Of a stretch of DNA of 64,000 bases, positions 45,209-53,337 are shown one piece after another. The number at the start of each line of letters is the position of its first letter. Position 1 is the first letter of the stretch. The DNA is from an uncultured Alloprevotella sp. (GTDB taxonomy: Bacteria; Bacteroidota; Bacteroidia; Bacteroidales; Bacteroidaceae): assembly GCA_944322095.1 (NCBI GenBank), contig CALUNU010000006.1, forward strand, positions 1-64,000, written 5' to 3'. The translations under genes and the position numbers were made by a program. A model generated the notes under the pieces. That model was given only the letters and a program-made list of their open reading frames with translations, was not told the origin of the DNA and made no database searches.

Positions 45209-46684
45209 CTACCGGCGCAACCGGGCCGGGGGAAAACCCATCTGTTCCCTGTATTTGGCCACGGTGCGTCGCGCCACGGGGTAGCCCTGCTCTTTGAGCT
45301 GTGCGGCCAGCGCCTCGTCGGGCAGGGGCGCGTTTTTGTCTTCCTCCTCGATGAGGCGGCGCAGCATGGCTTTTATCTTGCGCGAGGAGAGCTCTTCGCC
45401 CTCGTTGGTCTTGAATTGCGACGAAAAGAAGAATTTGAGCGGGTAGGTGCCGTAGGCTGTCTGCACGTACTTGCTGTTGGTAACGCGCGATACGGTGGAT
45501 ATGTCCAGCCGGGTGCGCTCGGCCACGTCTTTGAGCGTCATGGGGCGCAGGCGGCTCTCGTCGTCTTCGTCGAAGAAGGGGCGTTGGAGCTCGGCGATGG
45601 TGCGCATCACGGCATAGAGCGTGTTGTTGCGCCGGTGCAGGATGTCGATGAAGCTTTGCGCGGCTTCCACCTTGCGGCAGGCGTAGAGGTAGGTGTCTTT
45701 CTGCTCACGCGAGAGCTTGTTCTTCTTGTCGGCGTACTCACGGATGCTGTCGCGGAAGGCGCGGCTCACGCGCAGCTCGGGCACCTCGCCGTGGTTCAGG
45801 CGGATGGCGAGGCTGCCGTCGTCGGCCACGGAGAGGAAAAAGTCGGGGACGACCGTTGGGGCGGCGTGGCTCTCGCCTTCGTTCAGGGCGCTGCCGGGCC
45901 GTGGGTTCAGGCGGGTCAGCTCGTGCATCACGTGGCCATAGGTTTCCTCGTCCCAGCCCATGCGGCGCTTGATGTTCTCCTTTCGTTTGTGGATGAAGTC
46001 GTCGAAGCAGCGATCCACCACGTCGAGCGCCTGCCGCCTGTGGGGCGAGCGGTTGTCGGGGTCGGTCAGTTGCAGGCGCAGGCACTCTTGCAGGTTGCGG
46101 GCCCCGATGCCGCGCGGCTCAAACGTTTGGAGCACGCCCAGGAGGCGTTCGAGCTCCGTCTTGTCGGTGTTGATGTTATGATAGACGGCCAGTTCGTCGG
46201 CCAGCGTTTCAAGGTCTTTCCGCAGGAAGCCGTCGGCGTCGAGCGAGCCGATGAGATATTCCAGCAGCGTCTTTTCCTCTGCCGTCAGGTCGCATTCGTT
46301 CACCTGTCGGTTCAGGCTTTCGTAGAACGAGGCGTCCTCCGTGAGCGGTATTTCGTGGCGTTCGCGCGCTTCGTCGGCCTGCGTTTTCAGATAGTCGGGC
46401 GTATCGTCGTCGTTCAGGTAGTCGCCCATGGCGTCGTTCACGTGCAACGGCACGTCGTCCCCATATATGTCGCTCCTCTCGTCCGTTTCGCTTTGCTCGG
46501 TCTCCTCTTCGGCCCGTCGGTCGTCGTCGTTTTCTTCGAGGGCCGAGTTTTCCATCATTTCGTTGCGGACGCGCTCTTCCAGGTCGGTCACGGGCAGTTC
46601 GAGCATGCGCACGAAAGCCACTTGCAGCGGCGAGAGTGTCTGCGTTTGCGTTTGCGTCTGGCGTTGGATGAGCTTTTGCGGCAT
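45209..46684 (-). CDS. rpoN: RNA polymerase sigma-54 factor
   Basis: Alternative sigma factor that needs an AAA+ activator. The 491-residue protein has the Gln-rich, Leu-rich region I (RQTQTQTQTLSPLQVAFVRM), an acidic region II (about 50-100), the core-binding domain, the helix-turn-helix (TLKDVAERTRLDISTVSRVTNSKYVQ) and the RpoN box VARRTVAKYREQMGFPPARL at the C-terminus. The start MPQKLIQRQT is the normal one. No sigma-54 activator gene lies in the window. It is 36 bp after the flavodiiron-type gene. Confidence 0.95.
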   Translation of the reverse strand: MPQKLIQRQTQTQTQTLSPLQVAFVRMLELPVTDLEERVRNEMMENSALEENDDDRRAEEETEQSETDERSDIYGDDVPLHVNDAMGDYLNDDDTPDYLKTQADEARERHEIPLTEDASFYESLNRQVNECDLTAEEKTLLEYLIGSLDADGFLRKDLETLADELAVYHNINTDKTELERLLGVLQTFEPRGIGARNLQECLRLQLTDPDNRSPHRRQALDVVDRCFDDFIHKRKENIKRRMGWDEETYGHVMHELTRLNPRPGSALNEGESHAAPTVVPDFFLSVADDGSLAIRLNHGEVPELRVSRAFRDSIREYADKKNKLSREQKDTYLYACRKVEAAQSFIDILHRRNNTLYAVMRTIAELQRPFFDEDDESRLRPMTLKDVAERTRLDISTVSRVTNSKYVQTAYGTYPLKFFFSSQFKTNEGEELSSRKIKAMLRRLIEEEDKNAPLPDEALAAQLKEQGYPVARRTVAKYREQMGFPPARLRR

Positions 46685-46720
46685 GGGGCTTGCTTATATA
46701 TATGGTGTGAGGCCGATGGT

Positions 46721-47914
46721 TCAGCAGGCTGTTCCGTCGAGGACGGCGCGGCCCAGGGCTTCGCCCAGCTTGCGGGCCTGCGCGAGCGTTCCGGCCCCTG
46801 TTCCCTGTTTCCATTCCACGGGGCAGCCCACGGGCGTCATTTTCATTTTTTCGTTGTAGGCTGTGATGGTCTTGACGGCCTGTCCCGACCATGTGAAGCC
46901 GCCGAAGCATGCCAGATGGTGGTGGCAGACCTCTCGGCCGGCGAGACGTTTCAGCAGGTCCTCCACAACGGGGAACAGGCCGCCGTTGTACGTCGGCCCG
47001 CCGATGGCCAGTCCGTTGTAGCGGAAGATGTCGGCCAGCACGAACGAGGGTTGCGACACCGACAGGTTATGGACGATGATGTCGTTCACCCCGGCCCGGG
47101 CTGCACCCTCGGCCACGGCCTCGGCTGCGCGCTGCGTGTTGCCATACATGGAGCCGTAGCACACCACCACGCCGGGGCGGTTTTCGCCGTGGCTCAGGCG
47201 GCGGTAGGTTTCGATGGCCCGCGGTGTTTGCTCGGTCCATACGGGTCCGTGCGTGGAGCATATCATGGCGATGTCCAGGCCGCCCAGTTTTTGCAGGGCC
47301 GTACGGACGGGCGCGCAGAACTTGCCCAGGATGGAAGCGAAGTAGCGTTCCATTTCAGGCCAGTAGGGTTCTGTGTTCATCTGCGTATCGAGCACGGCGC
47401 CGTTCAGGGCCCCGAAGCAGCCGAAGGCGTCGCCCGAGAACAATATCTTGTCCGTCTGGTCGTAGCTTACCATCGTCTCGGGCCAATGGAGCATGGGGGC
47501 CAGGTGGAAGCGCAGACGGTGGTGGCCCAGCGGCAGCTCGTCGCCCTCGGCCACCATGATGTCGTCTCCGGTCGGCTCGCCGTAGAAGCCCTGCACCATC
47601 TCGAAAGTTTTCCTGTTGCCCACGAGGCGCACGCCCGGGTAGTATTTGCGTATGAGCGAGATGCTGCCCGAATGGTCGGGCTCCATGTGGTTAATCACCA
47701 GGTAGTCGATGGGTCTGTCGCCGATGACTTCGCGTATTTTTTCGAGATATTCTGCAAAGAAGGCCACGTCTACCGTGTCGACGAGGGCCACTTTTTCATC
47801 GTCTATCAGATACGAGTTGTACGAAACGCCCATCGGGAGAAACCAAAGCCCCTCGAAGCGATGTTTCACGCGGTCGTTTACGCCCACGTAATGCACTTTT
47901 CCTTTGATGTTCAT
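46721..47914 (-). CDS. A-type flavoprotein (FprA/flavodiiron family)
   Basis: A 397-residue protein with an N-terminal metallo-beta-lactamase-like diiron domain and a C-terminal flavodoxin domain. Diiron ligands are seen in NHMEPDHSGS (HxExDH), and further His/Asp in the stretch LHWPETMVSYDQTDKILFSGDAFGCFG and CSTHGPVW. The flavodoxin FMN loop is VCYGSMYGNTQRAAEAVAEG. The family reduces oxygen or nitric oxide to water or nitrous oxide and protects anaerobes. A -7 box TACTTTTG on the - strand at 47956-47949 lies 35 bp upstream. First gene of a possible fprA, rpoN, PAP2 unit. Confidence 0.93.
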   Translation of the reverse strand: MNIKGKVHYVGVNDRVKHRFEGLWFLPMGVSYNSYLIDDEKVALVDTVDVAFFAEYLEKIREVIGDRPIDYLVINHMEPDHSGSISLIRKYYPGVRLVGNRKTFEMVQGFYGEPTGDDIMVAEGDELPLGHHRLRFHLAPMLHWPETMVSYDQTDKILFSGDAFGCFGALNGAVLDTQMNTEPYWPEMERYFASILGKFCAPVRTALQKLGGLDIAMICSTHGPVWTEQTPRAIETYRRLSHGENRPGVVVCYGSMYGNTQRAAEAVAEGAARAGVNDIIVHNLSVSQPSFVLADIFRYNGLAIGGPTYNGGLFPVVEDLLKRLAGREVCHHHLACFGGFTWSGQAVKTITAYNEKMKMTPVGCPVEWKQGTGAGTLAQARKLGEALGRAVLDGTAC

Positions 47915-48010
47915 AGCTTGTCTGTATGGCGCTGTGTGGCGCTTTTTGCAAAAGTACGAATTTTTTCCGTGGCAGTTCGGGCGCCGGTTGTTTTTCTCCC
48001 GGCCGGGGTG

Positions 48011-49027
48011 TCAGTCGAAGCGTGAGCGTCCCGTCAGGATGCGCCAGCGGTTGGCCATGGCCCGGCCGATGCGCTTGAAGTCGCCGTGGCGCAGGTTGAT
48101 GCAGAGCTCTTCGAGCGAGCGCCCCACCTTGATCCACGGGTGGCCCCATGCCATCGTGCGGAACATGCGGTCCTTGTAGCCCACGTTCTCGATGATATAT
48201 TTCGGGTGGCGCAGGGGAAACTGCAACTCGTGGCGCCCCATCGTGAAGATGCGGCGGTAGGCTTTCGGCAGGCGGTCGTTTGTGCCGGCAAGGTGGGCTC
48301 CTTCGCCGCAGGCGCCGAGGTTGTTGATCATGTTCACGCGGGGCACGATGCTCAGGCTGCTGCTCAGGAAGATGGCGGCGTGGAAGATGGTTTCGTAGTA
48401 GGCTTTGCCCACCGAGCGGTGGTAGCGGCAGAAGTCGATGAAGTTGCTTTGGAATTTGCGCTCTTTGATATACTCGGAGAGCTGGCGCAGATTAAACTCG
48501 TCGTCCAGGAACGAGTAGTGCTCGTCCCATTGGTCGACAACGCGGCGCCAGCTGGCCCAGCCGCTGATGCTGAACGTCGTGGCAAAGAAGTAGTCGTACG
48601 GCATGTCGGCCGTTTTTTCGTCGTAGTTCGTACCGGTAATCATGGCGATGCGGGGGTCGTTCTCGTAGCGGTCGAGCATCTCCTTGCAGAAGGGGAAGAA
48701 CGACTGACTGGGGATGTCGTCGTCTTCCAGCACGATGCATTTGTCGGTTTGCGAGAAGGCCCATTTCTGCGAGATGTACTCCGACGGGTCGCAGCCGTAG
48801 TTTTTCTCCTGGTAGAGGCGGTGCACCTCACACTGCCAGTCGATGTCGGCCACAATCTTGCGGCAGGCCTCGATGCCCGGCATGTCGCGTTCGCCGCGCG
48901 GGCCGTCCTGGTAGAGGAAGAGGCGTGCGGGCCGTGCCCGGCGCACTTGTTCGAACACGGCGGCCAAAGCTTCCGGCCGGTTGAAGAAGAGGATGAGGAC
49001 GGAGACGTCGATGCGTGCAGGTTCCAT
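48011..49027 (-). CDS. GT-A fold glycosyltransferase-like protein
   Basis: A 338-residue protein with a nucleotide-sugar transferase fold: DVSVLILFFNRPEALAAVFEQ at the start, LFLYQDGPRG, and CIVLEDDDIPSQSFFPF, where EDDD stands in place of the metal-binding DxD. The middle part (FSISGWASWRRVVDQWDEHY) is typical of the HlpA-like/GT2-related group found in glycan clusters. Last gene of the - strand ribitol-phosphate cluster; donor and acceptor unknown. It lies 73 bp after licD. Confidence 0.78.
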   Translation of the reverse strand: MEPARIDVSVLILFFNRPEALAAVFEQVRRARPARLFLYQDGPRGERDMPGIEACRKIVADIDWQCEVHRLYQEKNYGCDPSEYISQKWAFSQTDKCIVLEDDDIPSQSFFPFCKEMLDRYENDPRIAMITGTNYDEKTADMPYDYFFATTFSISGWASWRRVVDQWDEHYSFLDDEFNLRQLSEYIKERKFQSNFIDFCRYHRSVGKAYYETIFHAAIFLSSSLSIVPRVNMINNLGACGEGAHLAGTNDRLPKAYRRIFTMGRHELQFPLRHPKYIIENVGYKDRMFRTMAWGHPWIKVGRSLEELCINLRHGDFKRIGRAMANRWRILTGRSRFD

Positions 49028-49100
49028 GGCTGTTGGGTGTCTTACGGTTTGGGTGTATATATATAATATGGTGTGGCCGCGGCGTTGGCGGCGCAGTTTT

Positions 49101-49934
49101 TCAGAGTTTCTCCCCGCCTCCCGTCTCGTTCAGGTCGGGTTGGAAAAAGACGGCGTGGCCGTGTCGTTTTTCCTCGGGCGGCAGGGCCTGGTAGTCGCCG
49201 TACAGGTCGCGCAGATAGACGTCGGGGTTGGCGGGTGCGCCGAACGTTGTGCCTTCGAACGCAATGGTCGAGAGGGGAAACACCGAACTGGTGCGGTGCA
49301 TGATGCCGTAGCCGTTGTTGTCGAGCGTGTTGGAGATGTATTTGTCTGTGGGGCGTGCCACGCAGGCCGCCTCCCACGCCATGCGGCAGAGCGCCCGCTT
49401 TGCACCGAAGTAGAAAAACTCGGCAAAGGAGCGCAGGCTGTAATAGTGGGCCGTGTGCAGCACGGCGTTGGCGCGGCAGTAGCCGCGGGCCACGCGGCGC
49501 ACGAAGCTCCGCGACACGTCTGGGTAGGGGCGCATGGGGAAGATGTCGACGTAGAGCCCCTTGGCATAGCCGCGGGCAAAGTCGTCGCCCGGCTCCACGA
49601 GGAGCGACGCCCGGTCGCGCACCTTGACGACGGGCGCCACCACGTCGGCATCGGTTGCGCGCGTTTGCAGGAAGAACCCCTCGGGCAGTTCGCTCGCCGC
49701 CACGCGGCAGAAGCGGTCGATGTCGGCCAGCGGCATGGCGATGTCAACGTCGTCGTCCCAGGGGATAAAGCCGCCGTGGCGCACGGCCCCGAGCAGGGTG
49801 CCGCCGTCGAGCCAGTAAGGGATGTCGTGGCGCCGGCAGATGACGTCTATTTCGCGCAGTATGTCCAGCTCTTTCAGCTGGCAGCGGCGCAGGTGGCGCT
49901 TCATGTAGGCCCGCAGGGCTTCGTCGTTTTTCAT
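49101..49934 (-). CDS. LicD-family phosphotransferase
   Basis: A 277-residue member of the LicD/fukutin superfamily, which transfers phospho-alditols or phosphocholine from CDP-activated donors to glycans. The hallmark YWLDGGTLLGAVRHGG is followed by FIPWDDDVDIAM, which holds the metal-binding D60-D64 acidic cluster. GLYVDIFPM also matches the family. Its ATG overlaps the stop region of the upstream Bcs1-like gene by 4 nt. Because that gene should make CDP-ribitol, the likely reaction is ribitol-5-phosphate transfer onto a surface glycan (inference). The longer open frame upstream was rejected since it lies within the Bcs1-like gene. Confidence 0.88.
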   Translation of the reverse strand: MKNDEALRAYMKRHLRRCQLKELDILREIDVICRRHDIPYWLDGGTLLGAVRHGGFIPWDDDVDIAMPLADIDRFCRVAASELPEGFFLQTRATDADVVAPVVKVRDRASLLVEPGDDFARGYAKGLYVDIFPMRPYPDVSRSFVRRVARGYCRANAVLHTAHYYSLRSFAEFFYFGAKRALCRMAWEAACVARPTDKYISNTLDNNGYGIMHRTSSVFPLSTIAFEGTTFGAPANPDVYLRDLYGDYQALPPEEKRHGHAVFFQPDLNETGGGEKL

Positions 49935-51301
49935 GAGCGTTTGCGTTTCACGTCGATTACCTGGCCCGTGTAGTCCGAGAGGAGCGAGCCCACCGTAGCC
50001 TCGGCCACCGTGCGCGAGGCCAGCAGCGAGTCGTCGGGCTCCACGCCGAAGTTTTTCACGCGCATGGGTGTTTTGGTGCGTTCGGGGTTGATGCAGTTCA
50101 CGGTGATGCCGGCCGGTTCCCATTCCTGCGCCACGGCCTGCACGAAGTTGACGATGGCGGCCTTTGTTGACGAGTATATGCTGTAAAAGGCGCGTCCGCG
50201 CGTGTAGCTGCTCGAAGTGAAGAAGACGAGCTTGCCCTTCGTCTCTTTCAGGTAGGGATAGGCTTCCAGCGCCACGTGGACGGTGCCCATATAGTTGGTG
50301 TCGACGGCGGCGCGTATCGTGTCGTAGTCCATCGTGTTGAGGGGTTCGCGGTTGAGCACGCCGGCGGTGTTGATGACGTAGTCGATGTGTCCCTCCTCGT
50401 CGGCCGTGCGGCGCAGGGCCTCGGCCACGCTGTCGCGTCGGGCCACGTCGGTGCCCGTTGTGCTGCGCGAAAAGCTGTGAACGCGGGCGCCGGCCCCGGC
50501 GAGCAGGTCGACCGTGTCTTTCCCGATGCCATACGACCCGCCGAAGACGACGGCCACCTTGCCGCGCAGTGTGGCCGGGTCGATGTGGCCGGCCGGCAGT
50601 TCGCTGCGGCGCAGCTGGAAAAACTTGTCGAGCAGGTACGTGTCTTCCTTGTATGTAAGTTTCATGTTGCTCTCCTCACCAGCCACGAGGTGGACGGCCA
50701 CTTCGGGCAGATAACGCACGACGACGCCGCAGTCGTCCGTCACCTTGAAGGCAGGGTCGGTCAGGGCTTTCTCGTAGGCCCGTTCGATAACGCTGAGGCG
50801 GAAGGCCTGCGGCGTCTGGCCGCGCATGAGGCGCGAGCGGTCGGGGATGGAGGCGATGTGTCCGTCCTCGGCTTCGATGATGGTGTCGACGGCCGGCAGC
50901 ACAACGTCGATGGCTTCGTGCTCGACAAGGGCGGCCGCCACGTCGTCGATGATGCGCTGGCTCACGAGGGGGCGCACGGCGTCGTGAAAGACGAGGTTCA
51001 CGTCGCGTCCGCTGTAAGCGCGTATGGCCGAGAGGCTCGAGTCGTAGCGTTCCTTGCCCCCTTTCAGTATGCGCTTCACCTTTTTCCATCCGTTGCGGAG
51101 CACCATGTTTTCGATGTCGGCCATGTAGAACGGGTTAGACACGATGGCAATCTCGTCGATGTGGGCGTTTTTCTCGAACGTGTCGATGGTGTGTTCGATG
51201 ACCATCTTCCCGGCCACTTTGAAAAACTGTTTAGGCGTGCTCAGTCCCAAGCGGCTGCCGACGCCTCCCGCCAGTATGACGGCTATGTTAGGTCTCATCA
51301 T
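49931..51301 (-). CDS. Bifunctional cytidylyltransferase/SDR (Bcs1-like CDP-ribitol synthase)
   Basis: A 456-residue two-domain enzyme. Residues 1-230 are an IspD/TarI-type cytidylyltransferase: AVILAGGVGSRLGLSTPKQF (7-26), FHDAVRPLVS at 105-114 and GQTPQAFRLSVI at 161-172. Residues 245-456 are a short-chain dehydrogenase: GGSYGIG at 254-260, NTAG at 311-314, and the catalytic Y376xxxK380 in YSSTK. This arrangement matches Haemophilus influenzae Bcs1, which reduces ribulose-5-phosphate and makes CDP-ribitol. True IspD is a single domain, and the window contains an operonic LicD partner, which favours CDP-ribitol over isoprenoid synthesis. The SDR product could also be another alditol phosphate. 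Start: MMRPNIAVILAGG. Confidence 0.88.
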   Translation of the reverse strand: MMRPNIAVILAGGVGSRLGLSTPKQFFKVAGKMVIEHTIDTFEKNAHIDEIAIVSNPFYMADIENMVLRNGWKKVKRILKGGKERYDSSLSAIRAYSGRDVNLVFHDAVRPLVSQRIIDDVAAALVEHEAIDVVLPAVDTIIEAEDGHIASIPDRSRLMRGQTPQAFRLSVIERAYEKALTDPAFKVTDDCGVVVRYLPEVAVHLVAGEESNMKLTYKEDTYLLDKFFQLRRSELPAGHIDPATLRGKVAVVFGGSYGIGKDTVDLLAGAGARVHSFSRSTTGTDVARRDSVAEALRRTADEEGHIDYVINTAGVLNREPLNTMDYDTIRAAVDTNYMGTVHVALEAYPYLKETKGKLVFFTSSSYTRGRAFYSIYSSTKAAIVNFVQAVAQEWEPAGITVNCINPERTKTPMRVKNFGVEPDDSLLASRTVAEATVGSLLSDYTGQVIDVKRKRS

Positions 51302-51346
51302 TATTATAATGTGTCTTGTGGCAGAAAATGCAAGCGCTGTGGCTTT

Positions 51347-52324
51347 TCATTTCCTGAATGTTGTGTTTCCGTAGGCATAGATGGCCGGGTAGCAGAAGGC
51401 CCGCAGGCGGTTCTTCCAGTCGGGCTCACCTTTCGAGGGATAAACCAGGCGGCGGTGCCGCAGGCACAGGCAGCACAGGCGCAACGTGCCGCCGCCCCGT
51501 CCCAGCAGGGCCGCGCACAGGGCGTGGGCCACGGGTTGTTTTTCGGCCGGAATGATGGTCAGCAGGCTGCGGTAGAACTGTTGCCAGCGCTTTTCGTGGC
51601 GGAGCCGCGCCAGGTCGAGCCAGCCAAACACGTACGGGTGCCACGATGCGTGCGCCTCGCGCCGCGTGCCGCCCCTTTGCTGCCGCAGGCGGGCTATGGC
51701 CGACGCCTCGTGCGGCCGGTGCCAGTTGAGCGCCTCGTCCACCCTTGCCACGCCGCCGCCCATGTGGGCCATCAGCAGAAACCACCAGTCGTAGTAGAAG
51801 TCGTCGTTCCACGCCGTCTCATGGCCCACGAAGCTGCGGCGCACGAGCATCGTATGCCCCGGGATGACGTTGGTGAAGAGCAGGTCTTCCAGCCGCCCGG
51901 CCGGGCATACCTTGCACGAAAGGTGGTTGGAAAACGTCGCATCGCGGAAGTAGGCCGAGAAGCACAGGTCGCAGGTGCCGATGGCCTCCACCTGCCGGCG
52001 CACTTTCTGCGGAAACCAGATGTCGTCCTGGTCGGCAATGGCTATGAGGTCGCCGCGGGCACGCAGCATGGCCGTGTGGAAGTTGCGGTTGAAGCCCAGC
52101 CTTCGTTCGTTGCGGAACACGTGGACGCGGCGGTCGCGGCGGGCGTAGCGGTGCAGGATGTCGATGGTGTCGTCGCTCGAACCGTCGTCCTGCACGATTA
52201 CTTCGAGCAGCGGGTAGTCCTGTGCCAGGACCGAGTCCATCTGTTCGTCCAGATAGCGGGCCCCGTTGTACGTACACATGACGACCGAAACGCTCGGCGT
52301 CGTCCCGTCTGTAGGTTGCATCAT
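51347..52324 (-). CDS. Family 2 glycosyltransferase
   Basis: A 325-residue GT2 enzyme with VSVVMCTYNGARYLDEQMDSVL at the start, VIVQDDGSSDDTIDILHRY, and the catalytic region IAIADQDDIWFPQKVRRQV, where DQDD serves as the DxD motif. The next segment (GHTMLVRRSFVGHETAW) is the rhamnosyl/glucosyl-transferase-like acceptor side. No transmembrane anchor is clear. It is the first gene of the - strand cluster (then Bcs1-like, LicD, second transferase). A TAACTTTG box at 52337-52330 directly precedes it. Confidence 0.88.
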   Translation of the reverse strand: MMQPTDGTTPSVSVVMCTYNGARYLDEQMDSVLAQDYPLLEVIVQDDGSSDDTIDILHRYARRDRRVHVFRNERRLGFNRNFHTAMLRARGDLIAIADQDDIWFPQKVRRQVEAIGTCDLCFSAYFRDATFSNHLSCKVCPAGRLEDLLFTNVIPGHTMLVRRSFVGHETAWNDDFYYDWWFLLMAHMGGGVARVDEALNWHRPHEASAIARLRQQRGGTRREAHASWHPYVFGWLDLARLRHEKRWQQFYRSLLTIIPAEKQPVAHALCAALLGRGGGTLRLCCLCLRHRRLVYPSKGEPDWKNRLRAFCYPAIYAYGNTTFRK

Positions 52325-52329
52325 ACGGG

Positions 52330-52337
52330 CAAAGTTA
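52330..52337 (-). promoter_or_regulatory. -7 box of the glycan cluster
   Basis: TAACTTTG on the - strand, six bases upstream of the annotated ATG. The predicted transcript start would fall at or just inside the start codon, so the translated start may be the second ATG (52321) or the message leaderless. Confidence 0.5.
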
Positions 52338-52430
52338 AGCTATTTTTTCCGTTTTCCGTGATTGCCGGCTGCGAAAACGCCCTGCGGCCGCGGCCAGCCG
52401 TCCCCCGGCCGCTATGGCCTCCGTCTGTGC

Positions 52431-53330
52431 TCAGAGCTTCTCGATGTCGTCGGTCGTGAGCCCCGTAGCACCCGCGATGACGTCGGGCGCCAGGCCCAGA
52501 GCCTTCATGCGGCGGGCCGTTTCCACGACGGCTTCGCGCCGGCCTTGCTCCATGCCTTCGGCGCGGCCTTGTTCTCTTCCCTCGGCTCTGCCCTCCTCTA
52601 TGCCCTCGGCGCGTCCTTTCCTGAGGCCGCTGTTGTAGAGGGTCTTCTCCACGCTGATGGCGTCCCAGAACTTGTCGTAGCCGAGCAGCTGGGCGTCGGT
52701 GTAGGCCGCCTCCTCGACGGCCGTCACGGCGCGGCAGATGTCGGGGTTGTCCATGAGTTCGGCGGGCACCTCGGTGGTGTGCGCGCCAATCTCGGTGAGA
52801 TAGCGCAGCCAGAGCACCTGCATTTTCTTTTGCGAGAAGGTGTCGGGGCGAAACTTGGGCAGCTCCACAAAGACGAGGTGGAGCCCGTCGATGACCTTCT
52901 CGCTGTGCTCCACGTGCACCATGCGGTAGTAGTGGTAGTAGCCTTGCAGTTCGGGCTCGAAGACCTCGTTGACGAGGTTGAGGGAGTAGACGGGTTCCAG
53001 GAGGCGGTAGTCGTCGCCCTTGTCGCTCTGCCTGACGTAGGCCTTGGCAGCGTTGAAGAGCACGCGCTGCTGAAACTCAGGCGACCAGACCATCTGCATC
53101 TCCACGATGAACTGCCTGCCGCGTGCGTCGCGGCACCTGACGTCGACAATGCTGTTTTTCCTGAGCGGCGTGTCGGGCACGAGCTCGGCGGGCAGGTATT
53201 CGATGCTCTCAATCTCCTCCTCGGGCTCCTCGAAGGGCAGGAGCGCGTTGAGGAAGCTGCGGGCGAGCTCAGGGTTCTCGCCAAACACCTTTTTAAAGGT
53301 AAGGTCGGCTTTCGGGTCGAGGTATCGCAT
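52431..53330 (-). CDS. Rpn/PD-(D/E)XK nuclease family protein
   Basis: A 299-residue protein of the Rpn (recombination-promoting nuclease)/transposase_31-like group. It begins with MRYLDPKADLTFKKVFGENP, the family start, and the nuclease core has SIVDVRCRDARGRQFIVEMQM, where D and E-x-Q form the PD-(D/E)XK site, followed by QQRVLFNAAKAYVRQ. Near the C-terminus the short repeat GRAEGIEE / GRAEGREQ / GRAEGMEQ / GRREA is a slippage-prone tract. Escherichia coli homologues cleave DNA and stimulate RecA-independent recombination, and some act in defence. It is adjacent (8 bp) to the GH29 gene but functionally unrelated to it. Confidence 0.85.
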   Translation of the reverse strand: MRYLDPKADLTFKKVFGENPELARSFLNALLPFEEPEEEIESIEYLPAELVPDTPLRKNSIVDVRCRDARGRQFIVEMQMVWSPEFQQRVLFNAAKAYVRQSDKGDDYRLLEPVYSLNLVNEVFEPELQGYYHYYRMVHVEHSEKVIDGLHLVFVELPKFRPDTFSQKKMQVLWLRYLTEIGAHTTEVPAELMDNPDICRAVTAVEEAAYTDAQLLGYDKFWDAISVEKTLYNSGLRKGRAEGIEEGRAEGREQGRAEGMEQGRREAVVETARRMKALGLAPDVIAGATGLTTDDIEKL

Positions 53331-53337
53331 GTGTTGT

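Noticed and set aside
49931..50660. IspD of the MEP pathway as the sole function of the cytidylyltransferase
   Set aside because: The SDR fusion and overlap with licD fit a Bcs1-type CDP-ribitol synthase better; dual use cannot be excluded.
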